Part shown: one piece after another, positions 8,108-15,233 of the stretch
Position numbering within the stretch: position 1 is the first letter of the stretch
How the letters are laid out: each line of letters starts with the position of its first letter
Source of the DNA: Flexistipes sp041694215
GTDB taxonomy: Bacteria; Chrysiogenota; Deferribacteres; Deferribacterales; Flexistipitaceae
Direction of reading: 5' to 3'
Assembly (NCBI GenBank): GCA_041694215.1
Contig: JASMTO010000162.1
Coordinates: forward strand, 1-17,594
DNA: 17,594 nt
Position numbers and translations under genes: made by a program
Notes under the pieces: generated by a model
Database searches by the model: none
The model's input: the letters and a program-made list of their open reading frames with translations, nothing else
Told to the model about the DNA's origin: nothing

Positions 8108-9082
8108 ATGCTGTATTTTTTTTTATTTTTCATCTCGGCAATCCTTGTAATAACAGCAGGAATAAAACTTTCCGAATACGGGGATGTTATTGCCGTTAAA
8201 ACAAAACTGGGGCACAGTTTTGTAGGCATTACTATGCTTGCGCTTTTTACGAGCCTGCCTGAGTTGATTTCTTCTGTTGGAGCCGTCACTGTGGTGGATT
8301 CACCGGATCTTGCTTTTGGCAATGTCTACGGCTCAAATATTTTTAATATTTTTATCATTTTTATTCTGGACTTTCTATTCAGAAAAGGCTCCATTTTCAA
8401 GGGCGTAAGTTTTTCCAATATCATTTCTGGACTTTACGGTCTTCTCATAATGTTAGTAACTTTTCTAGGTTTTATAATAGATTTCCCCAACATTGGCTGG
8501 ATAAATTTGTTGAGCATTATTATTATAGTAGTTTTTTTCGTATCCGTTTATAATGCGTATATAACCTCTAGTCTGGATCTTGTCCCAGATGTCCTGGAAG
8601 TAGAAAATGTATCTTTGAATAAAGCTTTTCTTCTTTTTTTTATTAATGCTGTTGTAATAGTTTTTGCAGGCTTGCTCTTAAGCAAAAGTGCTGATCAGGT
8701 GGCAATAATTACAGGACTTGGGCAAACGGTTGTTGGTTCACTGATGTTGGCTCTTGTAACAAGTCTGCCTGAACTATCATCATGTTATGGTGCTATAAAA
8801 GTTGGTGCTGGTAACATGGCAATAGGCAATCTAATGGGCTCAAATGTATTTAATATGTTTATTATTCCTGTTGTTGATATATTTTATTTTAAAGGCAATG
8901 TTTTTAAATTTGTGGAGCCTGAGCATCTTTTTACAGGATTAATAGGAGTAATACTAATGGTGGTAACATTACTTGGGATTAACCAGGATAAATTTTCAAA
9001 ACTGAAATTAGGGCACATTTCCATTTACTCTGTTTACATCTTGGTTATTTATATTATATACTTGTTTGTAATATTAAACTAA
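8108..9082 (+). CDS. CaCA-family sodium/calcium exchanger-like membrane protein (YrbG type)
   Basis: A 324-residue integral inner-membrane protein with about ten hydrophobic segments and two homologous halves, as in the Ca2+:cation antiporter family. The alpha repeats are visible as GHSFVGITMLALFTSLPEL (35-53) and GQTVVGSLMLALVTSLPEL (205-223), each with the ion-coordinating TSLPE. They are followed by GSN motifs at 75-77 and 244-246. This matches prokaryotic Na+/Ca2+ exchanger homologues such as YrbG and Methanocaldococcus NCX. The ion actually carried (Ca2+, K+ or H+ coupling) is not readable. It starts 13 nt after rpsA without a strong Shine-Dalgarno, so it probably depends on operon transcription, and ends 28 nt before sppA. 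Confidence 0.9.
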   Translation: MLYFFLFFISAILVITAGIKLSEYGDVIAVKTKLGHSFVGITMLALFTSLPELISSVGAVTVVDSPDLAFGNVYGSNIFNIFIIFILDFLFRKGSIFKGVSFSNIISGLYGLLIMLVTFLGFIIDFPNIGWINLLSIIIIVVFFVSVYNAYITSSLDLVPDVLEVENVSLNKAFLLFFINAVVIVFAGLLLSKSADQVAIITGLGQTVVGSLMLALVTSLPELSSCYGAIKVGAGNMAIGNLMGSNVFNMFIIPVVDIFYFKGNVFKFVEPEHLFTGLIGVILMVVTLLGINQDKFSKLKLGHISIYSVYILVIYIIYLFVILN

Positions 9083-9099
9083 ATCTTTTAAAACCGACT

Positions 9100-9105
9100 A
9101 AGGAG
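9100..9105 (+). promoter_or_regulatory. Shine-Dalgarno site setting the GTG start of sppA
   Basis: AAGGAG lies five bases before the GTG at 9111, in the 28-nt gap after the exchanger gene. It is one of the strongest such sites in the operon and supports the GTG initiation codon over later ATGs. Confidence 0.75.
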
Positions 9106-9110
9106 ATATT

Positions 9111-9989
9111 GTGGCAATAAAGCGTATTTTTAGAAAGTTTTTTAGCATAATTCTTGTTATCTTTGTTTTTCTTTTCTTTATAGTATCTTTTGTAAATTAT
9201 ACATCATTAGGAAAGAACAATTTTACCTCTCCCAAAATTGTTGTGATAAACATGGAGGGGATTATACTGGATTCAGATAAGTTTTTGAAAATATACAGAA
9301 GTTTTGAAGACAATCCCAAAATAAAGGGATATATTTTAAGGATAAACTCTCCCGGAGGAGCTGTTGCTCCTAGCCAGGAAATATACAAGATTATCAGAAA
9401 GATAAAAAAACCGTTTTATGTAAGTATGGGGACACTTGCAGCTTCCGGAGGCTATTACATTGCATCAGCAGCAGATAAAATTTACGCACTTGATGGAACG
9501 TTAACGGGCAGCATTGGTGTAATTATGAAGTTTTCCAATTTTAGTCAACTTTATGATAAAATCGGCATAAAATTTGAAACCATAAAAAGTGGAAAGTTTA
9601 AAGATATTGGCGCATCCGGCAGGGATCTAACGGATGAAGAACGGGACATTCTTCAAAGCGTTATTGATGACGTATATGAGAGCTTCATTAATGATATACT
9701 TAATGCAAGAAAGATAGACAAAAAGCAGTTATTGGCATATGCAGATGGTAGAATTCTCACTGGCAAACAAGCGAAAGCAATAGGGCTTGTGGATGAGATA
9801 GGTGATTTTTACGATGTAGTTTTAGACCTTAAAAAACGTATTGGGATTCCGGATGTAGATCTTTATTTTTACGAAGAAGATAAGAATCCATTAACTACAA
9901 TCTTAGGCAGCGTAAAATATATTAAGAACTTATTTGCAAGTAACGACAGCTACCAGTTGTACTACCTGAATGATAAACTAATCCAGTAG
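9111..9989 (+). CDS. sppA: signal peptide peptidase SppA, short form (peptidase S49)
   Basis: Membrane-anchored serine protease that degrades cleaved signal peptides. The 292 residues begin with a basic stretch and a single signal-anchor helix (about 10-30). The S49 core follows: RINSPGGAVAPSQE (78-90), MGTLAASGGYY with the probable nucleophile S112, GTLTGSIGVI (129-138), and KSGKFKDIG where K164 is the likely general base. The Ser-Lys spacing of 52 equals that of Bacillus SppA, so this is the half-size form rather than the duplicated E. coli form. The GTG start is fixed by an AAGGAG five bases upstream. It lies between the exchanger gene and comM, 17 nt before the latter. Confidence 0.94.
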   Translation: MAIKRIFRKFFSIILVIFVFLFFIVSFVNYTSLGKNNFTSPKIVVINMEGIILDSDKFLKIYRSFEDNPKIKGYILRINSPGGAVAPSQEIYKIIRKIKKPFYVSMGTLAASGGYYIASAADKIYALDGTLTGSIGVIMKFSNFSQLYDKIGIKFETIKSGKFKDIGASGRDLTDEERDILQSVIDDVYESFINDILNARKIDKKQLLAYADGRILTGKQAKAIGLVDEIGDFYDVVLDLKKRIGIPDVDLYFYEEDKNPLTTILGSVKYIKNLFASNDSYQLYYLNDKLIQ

Positions 9990-10006
9990 TTTTTTACAGG
10001 TTTTAT

Positions 10007-11548
10007 ATGTTTGCCAAAATAAATAGTGCCCATTTGGTTGGTATTGAGGCTTTATGTGTTGATGTGGAAGTGGATATCAAAAGTATGGGTATGCCTTCCT
10101 TTACTATAGTGGGATTAGCTGAAGGCGCTGTAAAGGAAAGCAAAGAACGGGTTAAAGCTTCACTAAAAAACCTGGGCTATAATATTTTCGCTAACGCCAT
10201 AACAGTAAACCTGGCTCCTGCTGACTTTAAAAAGGAAGGAACACACTTTGACCTACCTATAGCTGTGGGTCTGCTAAATGCTTTCGGAATTTTCAATGCA
10301 AATCTTAAGGATACACTCATCATAGGGGAGCTCTCACTGGATGCAAAGCTGAGAGGTGTTAACGGTGTCCTGCCTATGGTCATAGATGCCTTTAAGGCAG
10401 GCATAAAAAGAGTCATTCTGCCCATTGAAAATGCTGAAGAAGCAAGTATTGTAAGCGATTTGGAAGTGTTCGGTTTTGAGGATCTATCAGAGGTTATCGG
10501 CTTTCTTAACGGGAACGTAACGAAAGAACGTTATGTCACAGATATCAATGAGTATTTTAAAAATGTACAACAACCGGAGCTGGATTTTGCTGATGTCAAG
10601 GGGCAGTTTTTTGCACGAAGGGCTGCTGAAATAGCTGCAGCGGGTATGCACAATATTCTTTTTGTTGGCTCTCCGGGTAGCGGGAAAACAATGATTGCTA
10701 AGAGAATACCTTCCATTCTCCCACCAATGACTGTAGAGGAAGCAATAGAAACAACAAAGATTCATTCTGTGGCCGGGCTTATTAAAGACAAGGGAAAACT
10801 TGTTGTCCATCATCCATTTGTAGCACCCCATCATACATCAAGCGATGTTTCAATTATAGGGGGTACAAGGGAAGCTAAACCGGGATCGGTAAGTGTTGCT
10901 CACAATGGTATATTATTCCTTGATGAGATACTGGAGTTTAAGCGAAGTGTGCTGGAAGTTCTCCGGCAACCCTTAGAGGACGGATATGTAACTATATCAA
11001 GAGCCAATCGCTCGGTAGTGTACCCGGCAAATTTTATGCTTGTGGGAGCGTGTAATCCTTGTCCCTGTGGAAATCTTGGAGACAAAAACAAGCAATGCAC
11101 CTGCACCCCTCATCAAATTCAGCGTTACCGCAACAGGCTCTCCGGTCCTCTCATGGATCGTATCGATTTGCAGGTGACAGTAAACTCAATAGATTTCAAG
11201 GACCTTTCCGGTATGCAGCCCGGGGAATCCTCTGCTTCTATAAGTAAGCGTGTTAAGAGAGCTACGGAAATCCAAAAAAAGCGTTTCAGTAGTGAGGAAA
11301 ACATATCGTATAATTCACAAATGAATGAGTCTGCTATTCGCAAATACTGTAAAATACATGATGATGCACTAAAAATACTTGAAAGTATTAATACCAAATA
11401 TGGATTATCCGCTAGAGCCTACTCCAAACTTCTGAAAGTATCCAGAACAATAGCTGATCTGGAAAATTCCAAAGACATAACCAAAAAACATGTTCTGGAA
11501 GCTGTTCAATACAGGTTTTTGGAGCAAGAACAATATCATATTAAATAA
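10007..11548 (+). CDS. comM: YifB/ComM family AAA+ Mg-chelatase-like ATPase
   Basis: A 513-residue member of the ComM/YifB family; ComM is a branch-migration helicase in natural transformation in some Gammaproteobacteria. An N-terminal Lon-like domain (about 1-170) includes TVNLAPADFKKEGTHFDLPIA. A Mg-chelatase AAA+ domain follows with Walker A GSPGSGKT (221-228) and GGTREAKPGSVSVAHNG leading into Walker B ILFLDEILEF (302-311). A cysteine cluster (C349, C352, C354, C364, C366) in GACNPCPCGN is the usual family signature. The C-terminal lid domain ends with LEAVQYR. The start is preceded only by a weak CAGG. It is the last plus-strand gene and converges on cysNC with 5 bp between stop codons, with no room for a separate terminator. 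A role in DNA uptake here is inferred from the family only. Confidence 0.94.
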   Translation: MFAKINSAHLVGIEALCVDVEVDIKSMGMPSFTIVGLAEGAVKESKERVKASLKNLGYNIFANAITVNLAPADFKKEGTHFDLPIAVGLLNAFGIFNANLKDTLIIGELSLDAKLRGVNGVLPMVIDAFKAGIKRVILPIENAEEASIVSDLEVFGFEDLSEVIGFLNGNVTKERYVTDINEYFKNVQQPELDFADVKGQFFARRAAEIAAAGMHNILFVGSPGSGKTMIAKRIPSILPPMTVEEAIETTKIHSVAGLIKDKGKLVVHHPFVAPHHTSSDVSIIGGTREAKPGSVSVAHNGILFLDEILEFKRSVLEVLRQPLEDGYVTISRANRSVVYPANFMLVGACNPCPCGNLGDKNKQCTCTPHQIQRYRNRLSGPLMDRIDLQVTVNSIDFKDLSGMQPGESSASISKRVKRATEIQKKRFSSEENISYNSQMNESAIRKYCKIHDDALKILESINTKYGLSARAYSKLLKVSRTIADLENSKDITKKHVLEAVQYRFLEQEQYHIK

Positions 11549-11553
11549 AAATT

Positions 11554-13497
11554 TTAAACATTAATAATTTTTTTAGCTTTTAGATATTCAATAACCTTTT
11601 CCACTGATTCATCTACGCTAAGTTTAGCGGTATTAATATGGATTTCCGGAGCAAGGGGTTCTTCATATGGCGAATCAATACCGGTAAACTCTTTTATTTC
11701 GCCAGCCCTCGCCCTTTTATAAAGCCCTTTGGGATCCCTTTTCTCACAAACCTCCAGTGGTGTATCCACAAAAACTTCTATAAATTCACCGTCGTCCACA
11801 ATATTGCGCACATTATTCCTGTCTCTCCTAAAAGGGGATATAAATGATGTAAGAACAATAACGCCCGCATCCAAAAACAGTTTGGCAACTTCCCCTATTC
11901 TCCTGATATTTTCTTCACGATCAGTTTTGGAAAATCCCAGGTCTTTATTCAACCCATGCCTGACATTATCGCCATCCAAAAGGTAGGTATGCACTCCATT
12001 TTGGTTGAGATAGGATTCCACCGCTCCAGCAATGGTGGATTTGCCAGCACCACTTAAACCAGTGAACCACAGAATGCAGGGTCTGTGTCCTTTTATCCGG
12101 ATACGCTCCTCTTTGCTCACCTTGGTTTCATGCCATACGACATTCCTACTTTCAGCTTTATCTTTAATAAGACCCGCACCGGAGGTCACATTGGTGAGCC
12201 TGTCTATGAAAATAAAACTCCCTGTTTGTTTGTGATCCACGTATTTGTCGTACGCAATCTGGGAAGTGAGATTGATTTTGCAGTAACCGATTTCATTGAG
12301 ACTGAGTGAATCGGCATCTTGTTTTTGCAGTGTGTTAACATCAACTTTGTACAATATCTCCTCGACATAGCCACTTGTATAAGTGGATGCGCGTTTAATG
12401 TCATACTGCCTGTTTTTTACCAAAGGGGTCTCATTCATCCATATGACCATTGCATAAAAAGAATCGCTGACATCAGGGACATTGTCAGATTTGACTATCA
12501 TGTCCCCCCTGCTGATATCCAGCTCATCTTTTAACGTAAGCGTAATAGACATGGGAGGCCAGGCTACTTCCATAGTTTGCAGTGAATCATTTTTTTCTGT
12601 TTCCGAGTGATACGCAGGTACTACTTCTTTTACAACAGACTCTTTCCTCGAAGGCAGAACTGTAATCCTTTCGCCCGCCTTTATCGTTCCTGATGCCACC
12701 ATCCCAGCATAACCGCGGAAGGACGAGTGTGGTCTGTTAACATATTGCACAGGGAACCTAAAATCTTTTAAATTTATATTGGCATCAACCTTTATATTTT
12801 CAAGGACATGCAACAAACTCATTCCCTCATACCATGGTGTCTTGTCGCTCAGGTTAACAACATTGTCACCCTTAAGAGCAGAGATAGGGACAAAAACAAC
12901 CTCCGGATTATCTTGGTCGCTTTCAATCTGTGAAAGCAGGTCCATATAATCATTTTGAATTTGTTTGAAAACATCTTCACTGTAATCAACAAGATCCATC
13001 TTGTTTACAGCAACAACCAAATATTTTATACCGAGAAGTCTGGTAATGAATGTGTGCCTTTTTGTTTGGGGCAAAACCCCCTTGGAAGCATCCATAAGGA
13101 TAACAGCCAGCTCGGCATTGGAAGCACCTGTTGCCATATTTCTCGTGTACTGTTCATGTCCCGGCGTGTCCGCTATGATAAATTTCCGCTTTTTTGTGGA
13201 GAAGTACCTGTAGGCAACATCTATTGTAATACCCTGTTCCCTTTCAGCCTGCAGCCCGTCCACAATAAGAGCCAGATCCAGATTTTCATCCGAAGAACCT
13301 TTATATTTACTATCCCTTTTTATAGACTCCAGCTGATCTTCAAAAATAAGTTTGGAATCGTGCAGCAGCCTGCCGATCAGCGTACTTTTGCCGTCATCCA
13401 CACTGCCGCATGTGATGAATCGTAAAAGCTCTTTTTCTTCATGCTCTTTCAAGTAAGCCATGATATCCTTTTCTATCAAATCCGATTGGTGACTCAT
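11554..13497 (-). CDS. cysNC: bifunctional sulfate adenylyltransferase subunit 1 / APS kinase
   Basis: A fused 647-residue enzyme. The N-terminal part (1 to about 440) is the CysN GTPase that drives ATP sulfurylase, with GSVDDGKST (31-39), DTPGH (110-114), NKMD (165-168) and SALKG (206-210), followed by EF-Tu-like beta barrels. The C-terminal part (about 455-647) is APS kinase CysC, with Walker A GLSGAGKS (480-487), DGDNVRHGLN (508-517), SFISP (551-555) and the FTGIDSPYEEP loop. It pairs with CysD to make APS from sulfate and ATP, then phosphorylates APS to PAPS. CysN-CysC fusions are common in bacteria. The ATG at 13497 is preceded by a G-run. Unusually, cysD is not adjacent: a small unrelated gene and repeat arrays lie between them. 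Confidence 0.96.
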   Translation of the reverse strand: MSHQSDLIEKDIMAYLKEHEEKELLRFITCGSVDDGKSTLIGRLLHDSKLIFEDQLESIKRDSKYKGSSDENLDLALIVDGLQAEREQGITIDVAYRYFSTKKRKFIIADTPGHEQYTRNMATGASNAELAVILMDASKGVLPQTKRHTFITRLLGIKYLVVAVNKMDLVDYSEDVFKQIQNDYMDLLSQIESDQDNPEVVFVPISALKGDNVVNLSDKTPWYEGMSLLHVLENIKVDANINLKDFRFPVQYVNRPHSSFRGYAGMVASGTIKAGERITVLPSRKESVVKEVVPAYHSETEKNDSLQTMEVAWPPMSITLTLKDELDISRGDMIVKSDNVPDVSDSFYAMVIWMNETPLVKNRQYDIKRASTYTSGYVEEILYKVDVNTLQKQDADSLSLNEIGYCKINLTSQIAYDKYVDHKQTGSFIFIDRLTNVTSGAGLIKDKAESRNVVWHETKVSKEERIRIKGHRPCILWFTGLSGAGKSTIAGAVESYLNQNGVHTYLLDGDNVRHGLNKDLGFSKTDREENIRRIGEVAKLFLDAGVIVLTSFISPFRRDRNNVRNIVDDGEFIEVFVDTPLEVCEKRDPKGLYKRARAGEIKEFTGIDSPYEEPLAPEIHINTAKLSVDESVEKVIEYLKAKKIINV

Positions 13498-13511
13498 TAA
13501 AAACCCCCGAC

Positions 13512-13564
13512 TTATTTAGTTCAACGTTCAATGTTTGGTACTGTATCCGTTGCCGAACAAATAA
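13512..13564. repeat. imperfect inverted repeat upstream of cysNC
   Basis: TTATTTAGTTC (13512-13522) can pair with GAACAAATAA (13555-13564) apart from one bulged A. The pairing extends through AACG (13523-13526) with CGTT (13548-13551) across a bulge. On the cysNC-sense strand it lies 15-67 nt before the start codon. The left arm includes heptad units. No U-run follows closely enough to call it an intrinsic terminator, and its function is unknown. Confidence 0.5.
13518..13538 (+). repeat. short heptad array (3 units) in the cysNC leader
   Basis: AGTTCAA, CGTTCAA and the decayed TGTTTGG follow in 7-nt register. They are the same family and orientation as the longer array at 13567-13601. Confidence 0.65.
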
Positions 13565-13566
13565 AA

Positions 13567-13601
13567 TGTTCAACGTTCAACGTTCAATGTTCAACGTTTA
13601 A
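13567..13601 (+). repeat. heptad array, left flank of the four-helix-bundle cassette (5 units)
   Basis: Five head-to-tail 7-nt units: TGTTCAA, CGTTCAA, CGTTCAA, TGTTCAA, CGTTTAA. Bases 13575-13599 form one arm of a perfect 25-nt inverted repeat with 14009-14033. The stop codon of the small gene (complement of 13598-13600) lies on the array edge, so array and gene end meet. Confidence 0.9.
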
Positions 13602-14033
13602 GATTTTCTGTCCGAATTACGCAAATAACGTATAAATCCGTTTAGCAAGCCGGATATCCTATCACATCTATCTGCTAATTCAGTAAAAGCGCTGTTGTTT
13701 ATGTACCCATTATCCAAGGCTACATATAGCAAGCTTTTAACTTCTGAAATGGAACCTCTGGAAACCAGTAAATACTGTATAAACTCTTTATTGGAACCCC
13801 TGTCGAATCCTTCGGCTATGTTTGACATGGCAGAAACAGCAGCTCTTGTTATTTGACTTACAAAAGCAAAATCTTTCAATTCTCCGGTTACTGTATATAA
13901 CATTTTAATCAAAGTTCTTGCTTCTTTCCAAGCCTCAATATCTTCAAATTTAGTAATCTTCATTTTCCACCCCAACAACGTTGAATCTGACCAGATGGAT
14001 GTGTCTCCAAACGTTGAACATTGAACGTTGAAC
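13575..14033. mobile_element. putative 459-bp cassette: four-helix-bundle gene bounded by 25-nt inverted repeats
   Basis: The arms 13575-13599 and 14009-14033 are exact reverse complements, each made of about three and a half GTTCAAC-like heptads. They enclose only the small four-helix-bundle gene. The outer right edge lies on the cysD stop codon (complement of 14033-14035), so the insertion would leave cysD intact. No transposase, integrase or clear target-site duplication is visible. Mobility is inferred from this structure and from the interruption of the usual cysD-cysN adjacency. Confidence 0.5.
13598..13963 (-). CDS. four-helix-bundle protein (23S rRNA intervening-sequence protein / bAvd family)
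   Basis: A 121-residue protein of the four-helix-bundle family first seen in 23S rRNA intervening sequences and related to the accessory protein bAvd of diversity-generating retroelements. Family hallmarks are the N-terminal KFEDIEAWKEAR, SQITRAAVSAMSNIAEGFDRG in the middle helices, and FIQYLLVSRGSISEVKSLLYVALDNGYI. I place the start at the ATG at 13963, giving MKITKFEDIEAW. A TTG at 13978 would add five residues (126 aa) but matches the family less well. No rRNA gene, reverse transcriptase or variable repeat is in this window, so neither known setting applies. It sits in the sulfate operon between cysD and cysNC, bracketed by a 25-nt inverted repeat made of heptads, suggesting it arrived as a small cassette. 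The molecular function of stand-alone members is unknown. Confidence 0.88.
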   Translation of the reverse strand: MKITKFEDIEAWKEARTLIKMLYTVTGELKDFAFVSQITRAAVSAMSNIAEGFDRGSNKEFIQYLLVSRGSISEVKSLLYVALDNGYINNSAFTELADRCDRISGLLNGFIRYLRNSDRKS

Positions 14034-14038
14034 TAAAA
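14009..14038 (-). repeat. inverted heptad array, right flank of the cassette
   Basis: ACGTTGA, ACATTGA, ACGTTGA and a decayed unit run in 7-nt register. They are the reverse complement of the left-flank array, with exact 25-nt identity between 14009-14033 and 13575-13599. A lone inverted partial unit (AACGTTGAA) lies at 13977-13985, just upstream of the small gene. Confidence 0.88.
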
Positions 14039-14944
14039 GTATCCTTCAATCTTCTTCTTCTCCATTGAGCCTGCCTGGTCAAAATCGATTACTCTACCCT
14101 GGCGTTCGGAAACCTTTGTTAAAAGCATCTCCTGAATCACTTCAGGCAGAGTGGTTGCATGAGACTTTATAGCACCGGTTAGTGGGTAGCAGCCCAGTGT
14201 CCTGAATCTAACCATTTCATACTGTGGCTTTTCATTTTCCCCAAGAGGTATCCTGTCATCATCCACAAGAATCAATACACCATCTCTTTCCACAACAGGT
14301 CGCTTTTTAGCAAAATAAAGGGGCACAACAGGTATATTTTCCAGATAAATATAAAGCCATACATCCAGCTCTGTCCAGTTGGAAAGGGGGAAAACCCTAA
14401 TGCTTTCACCCTTTTTTATTTTACAGTTGTAAATATTCCAAAGCTCAGGGCGTTGATTTTTGGGATCCCACCTGTGATTTTCATCTCTGAATGAAAAAAC
14501 GCGCTCTTTTGCCCTGGACTTTTCCTCATCCCTTCTTGCACCACCGAAAACAACATCAAATTTATATTTGTCCAAAGCTTGTTTCAATGCCTCTGTTTTC
14601 ATGATATCCGTGTGGACTTTGCTGCCGTGGATAAAGGGGTTAATATTTTGTTTAACACCTTCCTCATTTATATAAACGATCAAATCCAGCCCAAGCTCTT
14701 TTACCCTGCGGTCGCGAAATTCTATCATGTCCTTAAATTTCCAGGTAGTATCAACATGCATCAAAGGAAAAGGGGGCTTGCCCGGATAAAAAGCCTTTAA
14801 GGCAAGATGCAGCATCACGGATGAATCCTTACCTATCGAATACAACATAACAGGATTTTCAGACTCAGCCACCGCTTCCCGTATGATATGGATACTTTCA
14901 GCTTCAAGCTCTTTTAAATGTGTAAGTTTGTAATCAGAAACCAT
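14033..14944 (-). CDS. cysD: sulfate adenylyltransferase subunit 2 (ATP sulfurylase small subunit)
   Basis: Catalytic subunit that adenylates sulfate to APS, working with the CysN GTPase. The 303 residues include the PP-loop ATP-pyrophosphatase motif SIGKDSS (36-42), HVDTTWKFKDMIEFRD, FGGARRDEEKSRAKER, FRDENHRWDPKNQRPELWN and the terminal KKIEGYF. Length (about 300) is typical. An AGGAG stands nine bases before the ATG at 14944, a good Shine-Dalgarno site. The gene is flanked on both sides by heptad arrays: one in its leader (14965-15006) and an inverted one beginning at its stop codon. Its partner cysNC lies 535 bp further downstream, beyond the four-helix-bundle gene. Confidence 0.96.
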   Translation of the reverse strand: MVSDYKLTHLKELEAESIHIIREAVAESENPVMLYSIGKDSSVMLHLALKAFYPGKPPFPLMHVDTTWKFKDMIEFRDRRVKELGLDLIVYINEEGVKQNINPFIHGSKVHTDIMKTEALKQALDKYKFDVVFGGARRDEEKSRAKERVFSFRDENHRWDPKNQRPELWNIYNCKIKKGESIRVFPLSNWTELDVWLYIYLENIPVVPLYFAKKRPVVERDGVLILVDDDRIPLGENEKPQYEMVRFRTLGCYPLTGAIKSHATTLPEVIQEMLLTKVSERQGRVIDFDQAGSMEKKKIEGYF

Positions 14945-14964
14945 AAAATTTACTCCTCATGGAA

Positions 14965-15006
14965 CGTTCAATGTTCAACGTTCAACGTTCAAAGTCCAAC
15001 GTTGAT
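14965..15006 (+). repeat. heptad array A in the cysD leader (6 units)
   Basis: CGTTCAA, TGTTCAA, CGTTCAA, CGTTCAA, AGTCCAA and CGTTGAT run in 7-nt register. A 20-nt stretch (14963-14982) is identical to 13579-13598 in the left flank of the four-helix-bundle cassette, in the same orientation. It ends about 20 nt from the cysD start codon. Confidence 0.88.
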
Positions 15007-15022
15007 ATGGTGTTATTTAAAT

Positions 15023-15085
15023 CTTAACACTTAACACCTATCACCTATCACCTATCACCCAAAACCTATAACCTAAAACCTATCA
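15023..15085 (+). repeat. heptad array B (9 units, drifting sequence)
   Basis: Nine contiguous 7-nt units: CTTAACA twice, CCTATCA three times, then CCCAAAA, CCTATAA, CCTAAAA and CCTATCA. Neighbouring units resemble each other most, as expected from slippage plus mutation. The unit differs from the GTTCAAC family but the period is the same. Confidence 0.88.
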
Positions 15086-15091
15086 ACATAC

Positions 15092-15140
15092 TTTGCCCTC
15101 GCCCCTTGGCCCTTAGTACTTAACACTTAGTACTTAACAG
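15092..15140 (+). repeat. heptad array C (7 units)
   Basis: TTTGCCC, TCGCCCC, TTGGCCC, TTAGTAC, TTAACAC, TTAGTAC and TTAACAG follow without gaps. The last four form a 14-nt dimer repeated twice. The register is shifted relative to array B, and the TTAAC element is shared with it. Confidence 0.82.
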
Positions 15141-15171
15141 CTATGTGCTCGGCTGGCGCCTCAACAATCTT

Positions 15172-15200
15172 AACCACCTCCAACCACCTCCAACTACCCC
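15172..15200 (+). repeat. decamer array D (about 3 units), G-rich on the transcript strand
   Basis: AACCACCTCC occurs twice in tandem, then AACTACCCC. The complementary strand, which is the cys-sense strand, reads GGAGGTGGTT twice after a GGGG. That gives more than four closely spaced GG pairs, compatible with a two-layer G-quadruplex. Confidence 0.75.
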
Positions 15201-15229
15201 AGTGAAATAGGCTTACGCATTTCACGGGG
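15197..15229. repeat. stem-loop between two decamer arrays
   Basis: CCCC (15197-15200) and GTGAAAT (15202-15208) pair with ATTTCAC (15219-15225) and GGGG (15226-15229), leaving one bulged A and a 10-nt loop. A competing stem joins AGGCTT (15209-15214) to AAGCCT (15231-15236). There is no following T-run in either direction, so it is not a standard intrinsic terminator. It resembles REP or MITE-like hairpin elements. Confidence 0.75.
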
Positions 15230-15233
15230 CAAG

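Noticed and set aside
11540..11580. Bidirectional terminator between comM and cysNC
   Set aside because: The stop codons are 5 bp apart, and the AT-rich stretch shows no GC-containing stem.
12955..13425. Plus-strand open frame opposite cysNC (156 codons)
   Set aside because: It is fully inside the conserved GTPase domain on the other strand, and the translated sequence resembles no family.
13598..13963. Accessory (bAvd-like) protein of a diversity-generating retroelement
   Set aside because: The family fits, but no reverse transcriptase, template repeat or variable repeat occurs anywhere in the window.
15197..15229. Rho-independent terminator after cysQ
   Set aside because: The stem is plausible, but no T-run follows in either direction.
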